DNA of 64,000 nt from positions 537,593 to 601,592 of the forward strand of contig CAUYUJ010014771.1 of assembly GCA_963575745.1 (NCBI GenBank), read 5' to 3'. Position 1 is the stretch's first letter. Each line of letters starts with the position of its first letter. The position numbers and the translations under genes were made by a program. A model generated the notes under the pieces. It made no database searches and was not told where the DNA came from. It worked only from the letters and a program-made list of their open reading frames with translations. The DNA is from Prorocentrum cordatum. Its lineage: Eukaryota > Sar > Dinophyceae > Prorocentrales > Prorocentraceae. Shown here one piece after another: positions 1 to 10,835 of the stretch.

Positions 1-305
1 CTGGAAGGCTTCTTGGATTGTTGTGGGCCTCGTGAAAGCCGACGACGCGACCGTGCCAAAAATGTATGATGTCCATAGAGAATGAAACGCTCTTTGCCTC
101 TGGAAAGCCTCTCGGGACGTCTCCAGGCGGTTTCTTGGGCCGTCTTGGGGGCCTGTAGGAGCGCCCGCCGGGAGGCAATCTGGAGCGCCCTGGAGCGATC
201 TCTCGACGACTCGTAGCCCTCGTTGGCCGTCCAGGTGCCCCAGGATGTCCCGAGAGGCCTAGAAGGACTCCAGGAGGCCCCAAGAGGCCCCAAGAGTCCC
301 CAGGA
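1..305. repeat. Degenerate GGCC/CAAGAGG-rich block
   Basis: Low-complexity DNA built from imperfect short units such as 'ggcctcttgg' and, later, 'ccccaagaggcc'. It recurs as separate blocks at about 4,970, 18,590, 20,990, 24,490, 54,100 and 55,090. Reading frames across it are by-products of the repeat and no gene is supported here. Confidence 0.6.
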
Positions 306-690
306 GGAGGCAGGAAGCTTAAGGAGGAGGCAGGAGGAGGGGGAGGCGCAGGAGGAGAGGGGGGGAAGATGGAGACGAGGAGGAGGAGGAGGCGGAGGAG
401 GGAGAGGGAAAAGAGGAAGATGGAGAGGGGAGGCGGAGGAGGAGGGAGGAGGAGGAGGAGGAGGAGGAGGAGGAGGAGGAGAAGGGAGAAGGAAAGCAGC
501 AGGAGGAGGAGGACGCAGGAGGCAGGACGAGCATGGGGAATGGGGGGAGGAGATATAACGAGGAGGAGGAAAAGGAGGAGGAGAAGGATGAGGAGGTGGT
601 GGTGGTGGAGGAGGCAGGAGGAGGAGGAGGAGGAGGAGGAGGAGGAGGAGGAGGAGGAGGAGGAGGAGGAGGCAGGAGCAACAGGATGAG
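306..690. repeat. GGA/AGG purine-rich microsatellite
   Basis: About 385 bases consist almost wholly of G and A on the plus strand, mainly GGA triplets with short breaks. The long open frames on both strands (poly-Arg/Glu/Gly on plus, poly-Ser/Pro on minus) follow from the triplet repeat and are not genes. Confidence 0.9.
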
Positions 691-1248
691 GCAGGAGTAG
701 GTGGGAGAATGGAGGGGGCAGGAGGAGATCCCCAGGCAAGCTAAACATATTCTCATGTGGGGTCCTACCGTCGGAGTAATTCTGATGTATTGCAAATACA
801 AAGAAAGTAGACTGCTCCGTACATCGTCGGAACATTCTACGAATTTCTCGTCGATTCGGCAAACGTATGCCAATTTTGGGGTAAATCCATTCTGTAGTCG
901 ATCCCCTACTCGGACCTTCATGCCCCCCTGGCAGAGAAGCATCGGGCTCGCTCCCTCCCCTCCCGACCCTCGACGGTGGGCCTCCGCTCGCCGCCGCCCT
1001 CCCCCATGTTCGAGTAGGAGATCGGTTGCAGAATTGCTGTGCCCATTCGCCGTTGAGAGGCGGCTTTGGGGGGATTTCCAGATTCCAGTGTGCGTTGGGC
1101 GCCCTTCCCATCTCAAGCATCGGGTGGCTTTGCCAACTCCGTCCTCTCTGGGGATAGATCAACTATGCAGTCGATCTCCTACTCGACCCTTTCCCCCTCC
1201 TCCCCCCGTCTCCCAGTGGGGCTTCACCTCGCCGTGTCGTCTCGAGCT
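691..1248. other. Intergenic, nothing recognised
   Basis: Mixed-composition DNA with overlapping short frames in several phases but no protein motif, RNA gene or clear repeat. Confidence 0.5.
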
Positions 1249-1304
1249 GCTCCCGTGCACTTGTTTGCCCTCCTGCGAGGGCAAACAAACAAGTGCACGG
1301 GAGC
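1249..1304. repeat. Fold-back inverted repeat
   Basis: The left arm begins GCTCCCGTGCACTTGTTTG. The right arm is its reverse complement and ends CAAGTGCACGGGAGC. The arms are about 24 and 28 bases and differ only by one extra CAAA/TTTG step; the loop is about 4 bases. Either strand could form a strong hairpin. It may be the remnant of a small fold-back transposon. Confidence 0.8.
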
Positions 1305-1354
1305 AACCTTCTGGGATCCCCCCAATCCTTTTGAGATCCCCCCAATCCTGGTTC

Positions 1355-1935
1355 GGTTTGTGAGGGTCTCGGGCTCCGAAATTCTACGAAAACGCCCGGC
1401 TCTAGAAAGTTGCGACGCCAGGATCTCAGGGCAGGTCCCCCCAAACTGGCCCCCTGGTAGTTTTCGGGCCTCCCGCAGTCGTTCGGGACGATGCGAGAGC
1501 CCCCCGAACGCTCGGCGAGGCGCAACCGCTGGAAGGCACCATGGGGCCAGAAAGCCTCCGAGAACCACCGGAAACGCAAAAAAACCTGGAACCTCGAAGC
1601 TCCGTTCCCCGGCTGCCCCGCGGACCTCTGAACTCCGTGCTGATCCCCAGCTGTTCTGGCTGAAGGCGGGCAGCTCCTGCCTCAGGTGCGCGCAGCGACT
1701 GCAAAGGCCGATGGCGATCGCCGCTGATGCAACACTGCTGGGCGCGCGTCCGAGCCCCGCCGAGAGCCTGGGCGCCGGCCGGCCGGCATCGGCACCCGCG
1801 CTCCCAGGTCGGAGGGCGCCAGACACGAACCCAGACCCCCTCGAGTCATGAAAAATCCACGACGGAAGGTTTTTCACTATTTGCAGCTCCTGGGTGCCTA
1901 TACCAGGCCTCGGGACCTTCAGAAAACGGCTGAGG
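1355..1935 (+). repeat. Dispersed repeat, copy A
   Basis: This stretch matches 48,185-48,600 in order. Shared landmarks are 'gtgagggtctc', a 'gggatctcagg/aggatctcagg' box, and 'cagaccccctcgagtcatgaaa' (first 20 bases the most alike) followed by a GGCCTCGG segment. The spacing differs, so both copies are diverged. No coding function is apparent, although overlapping GC-rich frames span it. Confidence 0.6.
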
Positions 1936-2650
1936 ATAAAACGACGGTCCCAGCGAAGAGGTCGAGATTTCTGGGGGTCGACGTTATGAAGAAATCATGG
2001 CGTCGGGGGTCTGGGAAGACGCTTCCATGCGTCGGTCTGGCCGGGCCGAACCTGGGGTCAGGATCGGTGGGCAGGCCTCCCTTCCCGGGCCAGGATAGCC
2101 GAGAGCCTGCGCCAGGAGGGCCTGGCCTGAGCACCGACCCCTGGGCTGAAATGTCGGACCTGGCCAAGGCCAGCGTGAGTGCACCCATTGCCGACGCCCT
2201 CCGGCAAGCCTTGGTGCCCGCGCTCCCTGCGGAGGCGGCGCGCGCGCGTGCTCGCGCGCGGGCGGCGTCGGCCGCCGCGCTGCTTGGCGCTGCTGCCGTG
2301 CTGGCCGGTGCTCGCGCGCCGCGCAGGTGCTGCCGCGGCGGCCGAGGAAGGCAGCCGCGCCCTGCGAGGGCCGTGCGCGGGCTTGAGGCTCCTTGGCCGC
2401 CCAAGCAGGGCCAGAGCGGAATGGGTCGGAGGGTCGCGCAGCATCGCCGACGCCGATGCATCGGCGATGAGGCGCGATCCAGGGCACGTCTCGATGCATC
2501 GCCGATGCGTCGGCGCTATGGCACAGTCCTCCGACACCATTTGCTGCGGCTCAGTCTGGGCGGGCTCCAGAGGCGGGCGCGACGGTCTTGCTGCCAGGGG
2601 CCGGGGTGCATGAGTGGAAGATCGAAAAGAGGACGTAGCCACAGACTTCA
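1936..2650. other. GC-rich intergenic or intronic DNA with GATGCATC palindromes
   Basis: Very GC-rich sequence without a recognisable protein. Around 2,440-2,520 are repeated palindromic units such as GCCGATGCATCGGC, alternating direct and inverted. If the ClpS-like exon downstream is real, part of this is probably its upstream intron. Confidence 0.4.
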
Positions 2651-2651
2651 G

Positions 2652-2796
2652 CAGGTCCGCGCGGAGTTTTTGGGTCGCCGCCAGGCCCCCCATGGCGGCG
2701 CGTCTGGCGCCGCTCCATGGCGCGCTTCGCGCGGCGGCGCCTGGGGAAGGGCGGGGGGTGCAGCGCCGACCCAAGAAATCTGGGCGGACCTCCGAA
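2652..2796. mobile_element. MITE-like palindromic element, copy 1
   Basis: The left end reads GGTCCGCGCGGA...TTTGGGTCG and the right end CGACCCAAGAAATCTGGGCGGACC, which are inverted copies of each other over about 24 bases. The roughly 95 bases between are GC-rich and non-coding. Related ends occur near 14,608, 17,388, 19,538 and 20,376. A short non-coding element with terminal inverted repeats in many copies is the usual form of a MITE. It lies just upstream of the ClpS-like exon, probably inside an intron. Confidence 0.6.
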
Positions 2797-2833
2797 CGTT
2801 TGAATGTATGCTGTCTTGGTGTGTCTTCTTTAG

Positions 2834-3100
2834 GTGCAGGAGGAGCCAGGTTACAGGCGGGCTACGGAGTACAGCCTGCTCCTCTTCAACGATCCCCTGA
2901 ATAAGCGCGAGTTTGTGGCCAGGTGCCTCATGCTCATCTGCCTGCTCGAAGAGCGTCCCGCCTATGAGACCATGATGAAGGCCCACGAAGAGTGCGTTGC
3001 TGTCGTTGGAAGCTACAACTTCGACACCGCGGAGGATTACTGCACCAGGTTGAGGGCGCAGGGAATCAGCAGCGACATCATCGCGAAGGACAAAGATTAG
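2834..3100 (+). CDS. ClpS-like protease adaptor, terminal exon
   Basis: Eighty-eight codons ending in TAG. The translation fits the ClpS core: a strand-turn 'LLLFNDPLNKREFV' near residues 16-29 (the conserved F/Y-N-D...FV element), a helix continuing 'CLMLICLLEERPAYETMM', then 'KAHEECVAVVG' at the place of the conserved H..G strand, and a last helix 'FDTAEDYCTRL'. ClpS binds the Clp ATPase and delivers N-degron substrates; in algae nuclear-encoded ClpS normally works in the plastid, but no targeting signal is visible here. The frame opens directly after a pyrimidine-rich stretch ending TTTAG, so this looks like a last exon with a 3' splice site at 2,832-2,833. The upstream exons were not found. 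The frame has no defect within the exon. Identification is by family pattern only. Confidence 0.7.
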   Translation: MQEEPGYRRATEYSLLLFNDPLNKREFVARCLMLICLLEERPAYETMMKAHEECVAVVGSYNFDTAEDYCTRLRAQGISSDIIAKDKD

Positions 3101-4620
3101 GCTGCCCCAGGCGCGCCAGTCGATCGAGCGGCTCTCCAGGCAACGTCCGAGGACTCCGCGTGAGCTCAAGATGCGGGTTTCCCCGCGTTCTTTGACACAG
3201 GGGGCTTTCGCGGTCGCCGATGCCGCGCGTTCGCAATGGAGGACAGGGGGGATGGGGGGGATCCGCAGAAGGAACCTGCAAGTCACCACCATGCCTGGCC
3301 ATGGACATCCCGGGCCCAAAGCGTGTGCGACATACCAGGGCCCCGGGGCCCATGATGGTCCTGGCCAAGCATGGTGGCGCGTGCAAGTGCTTTCTTCGTC
3401 GCCGGAGACCAACACATCCGACGGGCCCGCGTGTCCCGCAAGTCTGACCCCCTCCCCACGGGCAGCGTCTCGCCTCAGATCCCTGTTTGATCATGCCCCA
3501 GAGCACAGACAGGGCCCCCTGGAGGCCGAAATGGAGGAAAAAGCCGGGAGTCTTGAGACGGGGGTCAATGCAAACGGGGGTCAGCCAGAATGCCAGATTT
3601 TGCAGGATCCTGCAGAGCCAGTGGTGCATTGACACGGGCTAGCGCAGGATCGCGCAGGATCCTGCAGGATCTTGAAAGATTATGCAAAGCCCGACTGACC
3701 AGGGTTTGCACTGACCCGGGTCAGTATATTTCCGGAGATGTCGCTGGGATTGAGAGAGCCGGTCCGCCCGTAGCCACAGGAAGAGGAGGAGTGAAGCCGT
3801 TAGGTCCCTAATTATTCTTGCCCGTAGTAGGGTGCGCCTACGCACCTCTCCTGCCGCGCACGAGTTCCCTTCCGCGCGTCTCCATCGGCGTCGCGGCGGG
3901 AGCCCTCTGCGGGCCCGGCCTCAAGCTGGCCTCAAGCTGGCCCAGTTGACGGGCGCGTCCAATTCATGTTTTTTAGTTCGGTTTCAATTTAGCTCGGTTA
4001 ATTTACAAGTAGCGGGGTGGCGCAGGCAGTCGGCATGACGCTCTCCTGCCTCCCCTCTGCTCCTGGCCCCTGCGCGCGCGTGCTGGCAGGACGGAGGGCC
4101 TGACGATGGCTGTTCGTGCTCGGGCCCGTTGGCCAGGCGGCGAGGACGCCGAGAGCTTACAGGGCGAGCCTGCAAAACAAGAGCAATCAACAGACCAGTG
4201 TGTCATGCGTGAGGTCGTCAAAGGATGTTGTGTGCGGCCTAGCCTGATCGCGGCTGCCCATTACCATGGTGCGCCCGTGCTCCGCCATTTCTCAATCCCC
4301 TTGCTGATTCCTCCGGACCACGATGTGTCATCGTTGGCACTTGCCTACGTGCTCGCGGGTGCCGAGAAGGTGGTGGGCCATTGTCGTGCTCCTGAGCTGT
4401 CGCGTGAACTTCGCTTCTAGAGGAAACAGTGCTAGCGCAGATGCAAGGTTAACAGAACGGAGCCTGCAGCGCCATCTCTGGGACCCTTGGTCTGACTGGG
4501 CTCGGATCTGGGCGATCTTGTGCAGCCTTGGGCCGGGGCCGTCTGAAGCTCTGTGGAGGCCTGGTCTGGCCGCAACAGCAGTTAAGCGAGCAATAGTGGA
4601 CAATTGATGTTTTAACACAT
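3101..4620. other. Intergenic, with GGATCC palindrome cluster at 3,590-3,700
   Basis: No gene is recognised. The first part would be the 3' UTR of the ClpS-like gene. Near 3,600 and 3,655 the sequence TGCAGGATCCTGCA (a perfect palindrome) occurs with several further 'caggatc' units in about 100 bases. The remainder is unremarkable. Confidence 0.45.
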
Positions 4621-4870
4621 CCTAGGGCTGGGATTGGTCCCCCCAGGGCTGAAGATGAGGGACGACGGAGGTGAGAGGAGCCAAGAGTGCGGATGGAGAA
4701 CGGACGAAACAATGGGATGAGGGAGGTGGACGGTTGAGGAGGTAGCATGCGAAGGATGGCGGAAGTTGGATGAGGAGGAGGAGAGTGGAGGGAGGTGGAT
4801 TGAGGGAGTTGGAAGGTGGAGCTTCAGTGGGGAAGAAGCAGTCGCTGGTCAGGCGGAGGAGGAACACTAA
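4621..4870. repeat. Degenerate purine-rich minisatellite
   Basis: Imperfect units around 'ggatgagggaggtgga' repeat irregularly. There is no coding evidence. Confidence 0.4.
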
Positions 4871-4969
4871 GCGGAACACGTGCCCACCAAATTTTCACCG
4901 CCGACGTTCGAAACGATTAGATGGCAGTCATCATGGTTTGTTGAGCCCCTTTCGTACGCTGTCGGAGCA

Positions 4970-5400
4970 TCATTTGGAACTCCAGGGAGCACCTGGGCGG
5001 CTTCTGGGGGCTTCCTGGGCGCTTCTCAGGGGTCACGTATTGGGACATCTTGGGGGATGTCCTGGGCCATCTTGGGCCACCTTGGGGCTATCTTGGGTCA
5101 TCGTGGGAACGTTTCCATACCATCTTTGGGCCTGCGACGCATTGATCATCGTTCTTGGGCTGGTCCTGGAGCTCCTGGGGGGTGCCCTTGGGGGTCTTCG
5201 AAACCCTCTTGGAACGCGTTCGGCATTGGGTAGCCACATTGAAGCCTCAGGAGCACATGGGAAACGCCAAGGGCACATTGGGGCCTCCGAAAAGCCTCAG
5301 GTCTTTGGATGACTTTTGGCATCCTGGGGGTTTGGAAGACTCCTGGCCAATTTGGGGTGGTCGTGGGGTTATCTTTGGAATCCTGAGGGCCGGGATCAGG
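4970..5400. repeat. Degenerate GGGGCCTCTTGGG block
   Basis: The stretch is dominated by imperfect 12-16-base units such as 'cttcctgggcgcttct' and 'atcttggggcc'. It belongs to the same class as the blocks at 18.6, 21.0, 24.5 and 54.1 kb. Confidence 0.6.
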
Positions 5401-7838
5401 AAGAAAAGTGTCTCTGGTCTGATTGTGTCGGCAAGTTGCTTCCAGGGACCCCTGGGGGCTGTCCCGCGCGCGCGAACTAGAATCTCTTGTACGATGTTCA
5501 GAGTATCATTCTGAACCTCGTACCGCAGATTCTAGCACGCCCGTTCGGCTAGCGAATTGCCAACATCTCCACAAGCACAAGCAGCGACCAGTGGATTGCA
5601 GCCTCCTTCCTCGCCTCACCTTACCTCTCTCCTGCCATGTTCCTTCCTCGCCTCCCGCCTCTCCCGGCCCTCCTGTCACCCCTGCTCGCGTAGATCGTTA
5701 CGAACTCGCGTTCATTAACTGAATGTGCTGGTTCACCGTTTGCTCGAGTGCAGATTGCGCAGCCCGTTGCTGATCATCAAGTCCCCACTCTATTGAATAT
5801 CACTGTTGGAGTGAGTCGCCCCTCCTTCTCCTCCTTCTCCTCTTCGGCCGTGTCATGCCCAGGACGAGATGCTTGCCGCCATCGCCTCAGAGAAGGCCGC
5901 CGCTGTGCACCCGTTCTTTGCCGCTGCGGGGTCTGAGGGGGTGCTGGGAGGGGCTATGAACGCGAAAGGGCGCTGTCACGCTCGTGTGTGAACTCGTCAT
6001 TATGTTTGTCTCTTCGTGACTTGCCAGCCAGCCAGACTACTTGAGCACAGCTGACCATCATATCGCCTTTAACTTGCACTCATGAAGTATAGGAGCATGC
6101 AGTGGAACAGTCAGGGGAGGAAAGCGTCAAACCGAAGCTCGGGTTCAGATTGGGCAGACCCATGAGTCAACCATGGTGCCATGGTGGCCGTCACGGATCG
6201 TTCGATCTGGGAGCGCCTCTTCAAGACTTCTTGGTGACATTTTGGGGCGTTGTTGGTGGAATTCGGAATGCCGTTGGGTCTCTCTTGGGGCCAACTTGGC
6301 GGGCATCTATCAAAAGAGGCTGGATAGCGTTGGTTTTCTTGTGGGCAGAGTGCATGTGCATTGCAGATTTGTGTGTTCAGGCCGTGCTGTGTAGTTTTCA
6401 CGTGATCAGGGCGAACCGTGATACATGCGCGCAGCGCCATATGGATCGATCACCCAAGGCTTGCTACGGCCACCACGCGCTCGCAGGCTCGCCACTCCTG
6501 ATATGGCCGTGCGGCGTAGATTGTCCAGGATGGTGTTCGTGGCCTCTGCATGATCTGTGGAGACAACCACCCATAAATTTGAGCCCGCATGCGCTTCTGT
6601 TTCGGCAGAGCCCGCGACCGAAGCAGAACGCGCCCAGGAGAACCTGAAGAACAACGGCACGCCCATGAGGTTCGTGGTGGAGCGCGCGGGCCCCAAGCCC
6701 GCGGGCCAGACTTCGGCGAACGGCGCCAAGGCCACCGTTCCGTAGCACGGCAGGGCGCGGCAGAGACGGGGGGAGGGGGCTCTCGCCGTCGCCCTCGCCG
6801 TCGCTGCGTGTACGGTGAGGGCGCTGGGGGGGCACGGGGGGGGGGGAGGGGGGGCGGCGTGAATCGCGAACGGGGGTCGGCTACGCGTCAGAGTGAACCT
6901 TCGCCGGAGTGACCTTTGTGGTGCGCGGCCCGGGCCATTCCTGCGTGCATGATAGGCGGGGGAGCCGTGCGGGCGAGGAGGGAAGGGCCTGCAGGGGAGA
7001 TGCGCAGGCGGAGAGGGTGACGGCGGGGCGGGGGGGCGCTCCTCCGCCTCCTCCTCCTCCCGCACCAGGCACGATGCAGGCTTTGGCGGTTGTGGCGGTT
7101 CTCCAAGGAAGGTCCTCGAGGATCTCTGACAAAGGATTCCTTCAAATGGATTCCTTACTACGGGCACATTGTTAACGACCCCCCAGTAAGGAAACCAAGC
7201 TCCCTTTTCCTGACAAAGGATCCATCGTGCAACATTCCTTATTGAGGACCTCTTTGGTACGGTTCCTGCATACGGGTTTACGACCAAGGGCTCCTCAGCA
7301 AGGATTTCCCAATAAGGAAACCTTGCTACGGAGTGGATCCAGAGATTTGCACCCCCCACACCTTCAGCGCTTTTAGCCCCCACCCACCGCGCGCGCGCTT
7401 CCGTCGCTATTTAACTCGCGAGGCAAACCGCTCTTCGCCAGAGGAGTGTAGCAAAACATACTGCAAAACCGCTGTCCTCCCACAACATCTTATTTTCTTC
7501 CCACTATTGTTATTCATCCCTTTTTTCCTGAAGATCCTCCAGGAGCTCTTCACCAAAAGCGCCAGCTGGCGCTGCCACTCTGGTAGCGGAGCGTCTCGCC
7601 GCTCTGCGGCCAGGCAGGGCGAGCATTGACCAGTTCCCTCAGCACAGGTACTACAGTTACCACTCCGCCAAATACGACTACCCCTTGCAGGCTGGCGAGA
7701 GCAAGCAGGAAGCGCCGGACGCACACGCACTCGCTGGAAAGCGGGACGCGTCGAGCGGCCCGCGGGAGCCTCACAGGGAGGCATGCCGCCGGTCAGTGCG
7801 ACTTCGCGGCGACTCTCCCGAGGTCTTCAAGACCGACA

Positions 7839-7840
<2 letters not shown>
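5401..7840. other. Intergenic, nothing coding recognised
   Basis: Between 7,090 and 7,330 there are scattered short words such as 'aaggaaacc', 'aaggatt' and 'ggattcctt' in both orientations, suggesting an old degenerate repeat. At 6,830-6,850 and 7,030-7,040 are G-runs. Open frames here overlap in several phases and show no motif. Confidence 0.4.
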
Positions 7841-7925
<85 letters not shown>

Positions 7926-7940
7926 GTGGTGATGGTGATG

Positions 7941-7972
<32 letters not shown>

Positions 7973-8015
7973 GATGAATTGAATGATGATGATGATTGAT
8001 GATGATGATGATGAC

Positions 8016-8092
<77 letters not shown>

Positions 8093-8385
8093 TGATGAGG
8101 AGGAGGAGGAGGAGGAGGGAGGAGGAGGAGGAGGAGGAAGAAGAGGGGGAGAGGGGGGGGAGGGGGAGGAGGGAGGAGGAGGAGGAGGAGGAGGAGGGAG
8201 GAGGAGGAGGAGGGAGGAGGAGGAGGAGGAGGGAGGGGAGGAGGACGAGGAGGAGAAGGGAGGAGGAGGGAGGAGGAGGAGGAGGAGGAAGAGGAGGAGG
8301 GAGGAGGAGGAGGGAGGAGGGAGGAGGAGGAGGAGGAGGAGGAGGAGGAGGAGGAGGAGGAGGAGGAGGAGGAGGAGGAGGAGGG
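7841..8385. repeat. GAT microsatellite followed by GGA microsatellite
   Basis: From 7,841 to about 8,095 the sequence is (GAT)n with rare breaks. It switches abruptly to (GGA)n until 8,385. The poly-Asp, poly-Met, poly-His and poly-Ser frames are artefacts of the triplets. The GGA tract runs straight into the gag remnant that follows. Confidence 0.95.
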
Positions 8386-9990
8386 GCCGGCCGAACAGGA
8401 CCCGCGCTGGTCACCGGACGAGAAGCCGGACGACGAGACAGAGGCGGAGCTGGAACCCCCGCCGAGGCGCACGCTGACGCCCCCGCGCAGGCGCCGGCCG
8501 ACGACTTGCAGCTCCGGCCATGGCGGCTGGAAGTGGCGGCGGCAGCAGCGCGCTTGCGCGGCGCCAGCCGCGCATTTTCGGCGCAGACCCCCCCCCCGCT
8601 ACAAACAGGGCGCCGCCGCGGCGTCTGTCGAGACGCCGCCGTGGTGGAGCCCAGAACTAGAGCACGACGCGGCGTACCCTTACACCATCACGGAATGGGC
8701 GCGGGGCGTCCGGAGGTGGGCGGCCGCCGCCAAGCCGAGCGTTGAGCGCCAGGGGCTGATGCTCAGCTTCGCCCTCGGCGCGACTGCGCGGACCATCGCC
8801 GACGAGGTCGCGGTGGAGATCCTGCAGCACGGCGCCGCGGTGGACTTCGGAGACGGCTGGGGCGCTGCGGCGAGGTCGGGCGTCGACGCCCTCTTGGCAG
8901 CGCTGCGGGCCAAGTTCTCTCCCGACCCAGAGGCGCAGATGCTCCGTGCAGGGCTGGGTTTCTTTAAGTTAGCGCCCGGCCGCGACGAGGACGCGCGGGG
9001 CATGTTCTCGCGGTTCGACCTCCTGCTCGACAGGGCAAACCAGCGCACGGAGGTGGGGATTTCCGTCCCCTGTCGGACTTGGATGCCCCTCTCGCTCTTG
9101 CGCCTGCCAGCGCGCAAGTGGGCAGAGATGCTGCGCGAGCGCGACAGACGCCTCCCCGGGACAGAGCAGGACTGCCAGCTGGTGAAGGCGAGGCAGCTTC
9201 GAGACCGATCGAGGACAACGTCTCGTCCCTGCGGCCACGCAGCGCTTGGGCGCCAGGCGCGCGCTTTGCGGGCGCCGACGAGGACCTGCTGCCGTTGTGC
9301 CTGGCCACGGCGGCCGGCAGCGCCGACGGTTCAGCGCCTCGCCGCGCCCGGCACGCTGCGATCGGAAACGGTCACGGCAGCGCGGCCGCCAGGGGCGTGT
9401 TCTTCGACTTCTGGCAAGCGGCCGACGGCGAGGCCGATTGCGACGCGCGCTGGTCCACCGACGCAGAGTGGCGGGAGCGCGAGGCCGCCGAGGGCCCCTG
9501 GCCGGCCGACCGCCCGGAGGCTGAGCAGCGCGCTTCCGCGGAGGACCCCCTCTACTTCACGCAGGCGCGGTTGGCGGCGCGCGCGGCCGAACGACGGCGC
9601 CTCGCGGCAGATTGCCGTTTTGCTCAGAGGCGCGCGAGCCGACGGCGCCACCTGGGCGCCGCGCGCTACGCCAAGCGCGGCCCTCCCCGCACCTCCGGCC
9701 GAGCTCCGAGGCGGGTTTTTTCGCGGGCCAGACGTTCGTCAGCATGGAACGCGCGCCTGACACGGACGTCAAGGCGTTCTTCAGGGGCCGCCCCACGGCT
9801 CTCGGGATCGGATTAAGCGGGGCGCCCCGAAGTTCGCGGCGCGCTACAAGCGTGGCAAGCCAGGCCGCATGGCTGCCGAGTGCAAAAGCCCGCGCAACCT
9901 CTGCTACAACTGCGGCCAGCCCGGCCACGAAGCTAAGGGCTGCAGGCAGCCGCGGAAGGTGTTCTTTACCAAAACGGCAGAGGAGGGTTA
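8386..9990 (+). pseudogene. Decayed Ty1/copia-type Gag
   Basis: In the frame of position 8,387 an acidic/basic N-terminal stretch is followed at about 8,640 by a capsid-like region ('WWSPELEHDAAYPYTITEW', later 'GLMLSFALGATART' and 'LRAGLGFF', then 'RFDLLLDRAN'). This order is typical of Gag from dinoflagellate copia elements. Around 9,190-9,210 the sense reading moves to another frame ('EDLLPLCLATAAGSA'), and by 9,840 it has returned, where two zinc knuckles close the protein. At least two frameshifts make it a pseudogene. Gag would bind and package element RNA. No protease, integrase or RT follows, so this is a fragment; no LTR was found. Confidence 0.75.
9842..9943 (+). other. Twin zinc knuckles of the gag remnant, the first degenerate
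   Basis: The second knuckle (9,902-9,943) is intact: CYNCGQPGHEAKGC, spacing CX2CX4HX4C. The first (9,842-9,883) reads RYKRGKPGRMAAEC. The same frame is kept but the first two Cys and the His have become Arg. Zinc knuckles bind nucleic acid, so the first could no longer hold zinc. Confidence 0.85.
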
Positions 9991-10449
9991 ACTGGACGGC
10001 TACGAGGAGAAGCAGGAGAACGAGGGGGGGGGCCTTTCACCCTGGGCGCGGAGGAGCACTCCATGATCAGGGAGGAGCAGGGCGTTGGAGGAGGAGGCGG
10101 AGGAGGGGCGTCAGGGGCGGGGAAAGAGACGGCGACGGACGACGAGCCGCAGTGGGGATGCCCGCGTGCGTCCGCCACACCCAGTTCGCCTCTCACACGC
10201 TTCGTGGCCGTGAAGCCCTCCGATATGTCCAGTATTCACAGTCAAATACATATACAGTACGCGTACCCATGCGCGCTTTCATGCGCATAGATTTATTCGC
10301 ACGCAGACTCAATCACAATCAGACGCGCTCGCGCTCAGTCTCACCCGCGCTCAATTCCCCGTGCTCAGGCCTATCGTTTCCGTTCGTGTTGTGTACCCCT
10401 CCACGCATGTCGGCACACCCCTCGCATGGTTCGTGGCCCCATAGCGATC
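9991..10449. other. Intergenic, nothing recognised
   Basis: The stretch just after the gag remnant contains no protease motif. It has a short G/A-rich run near 10,080-10,110 and otherwise plain sequence up to the composite repeat. Confidence 0.4.
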
Positions 10450-10670
10450 GCCACCGAAATAGATATTCACAATTGCGGTAGTCACACTTGCATATGGTCG
10501 GGTCCTTCGCCAAGATATTTTTCAAGACCATTATGTGGTGTTGGGTCCTCGTTTTGAAGAGACGGTCCCTGCGTTCACTCCTCCTCCTCCTAATTCCGCT
10601 GCCCCCTCCCTCCTCCTCCTCCTCCTCCTCCTCCTCCTCTCATCAGCATCATCATCACCATCAGCATCAG

Positions 10671-10702
<32 letters not shown>

Positions 10703-10790
10703 CCATCACCATCATCATCATCATCAACATCATCATCATCCATCCATCATCATCGTCATCAGCAGCATCATCATCATATTCATCATCATT

Positions 10791-10823
<33 letters not shown>

Positions 10824-10835
10824 TTCATCACCCGT
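10450..10835 (-). repeat. Composite repeat: conserved flank plus TCC and CAT microsatellites
   Basis: The segment 10,450-10,590 holds two boxes shared with 12.1, 13.0, 49.1 and 50.8 kb: 'catatggtcgggtccttcgc' and 'gttttgaagagacggtccc'. It is followed by (TCC)n and (CAT)n tracts and then by the 77-bp array. The mirror image of the same order occurs at 49-51 kb, so this copy is in reverse orientation. Confidence 0.75.

Noticed and set aside
319-1116. 265-codon minus-strand frame
   Set aside because: About half is the GGA microsatellite read as Ser/Pro; the remainder has no domain.
1848-2900. 350-codon frame overlapping the ClpS-like exon
   Set aside because: Crosses dispersed repeat, palindromes and MITE; its last part is an out-of-phase reading of the ClpS exon.
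7771-8472. Poly-Ser/Pro and poly-His minus-strand frames
   Set aside because: Direct products of the GAT and GGA microsatellites.
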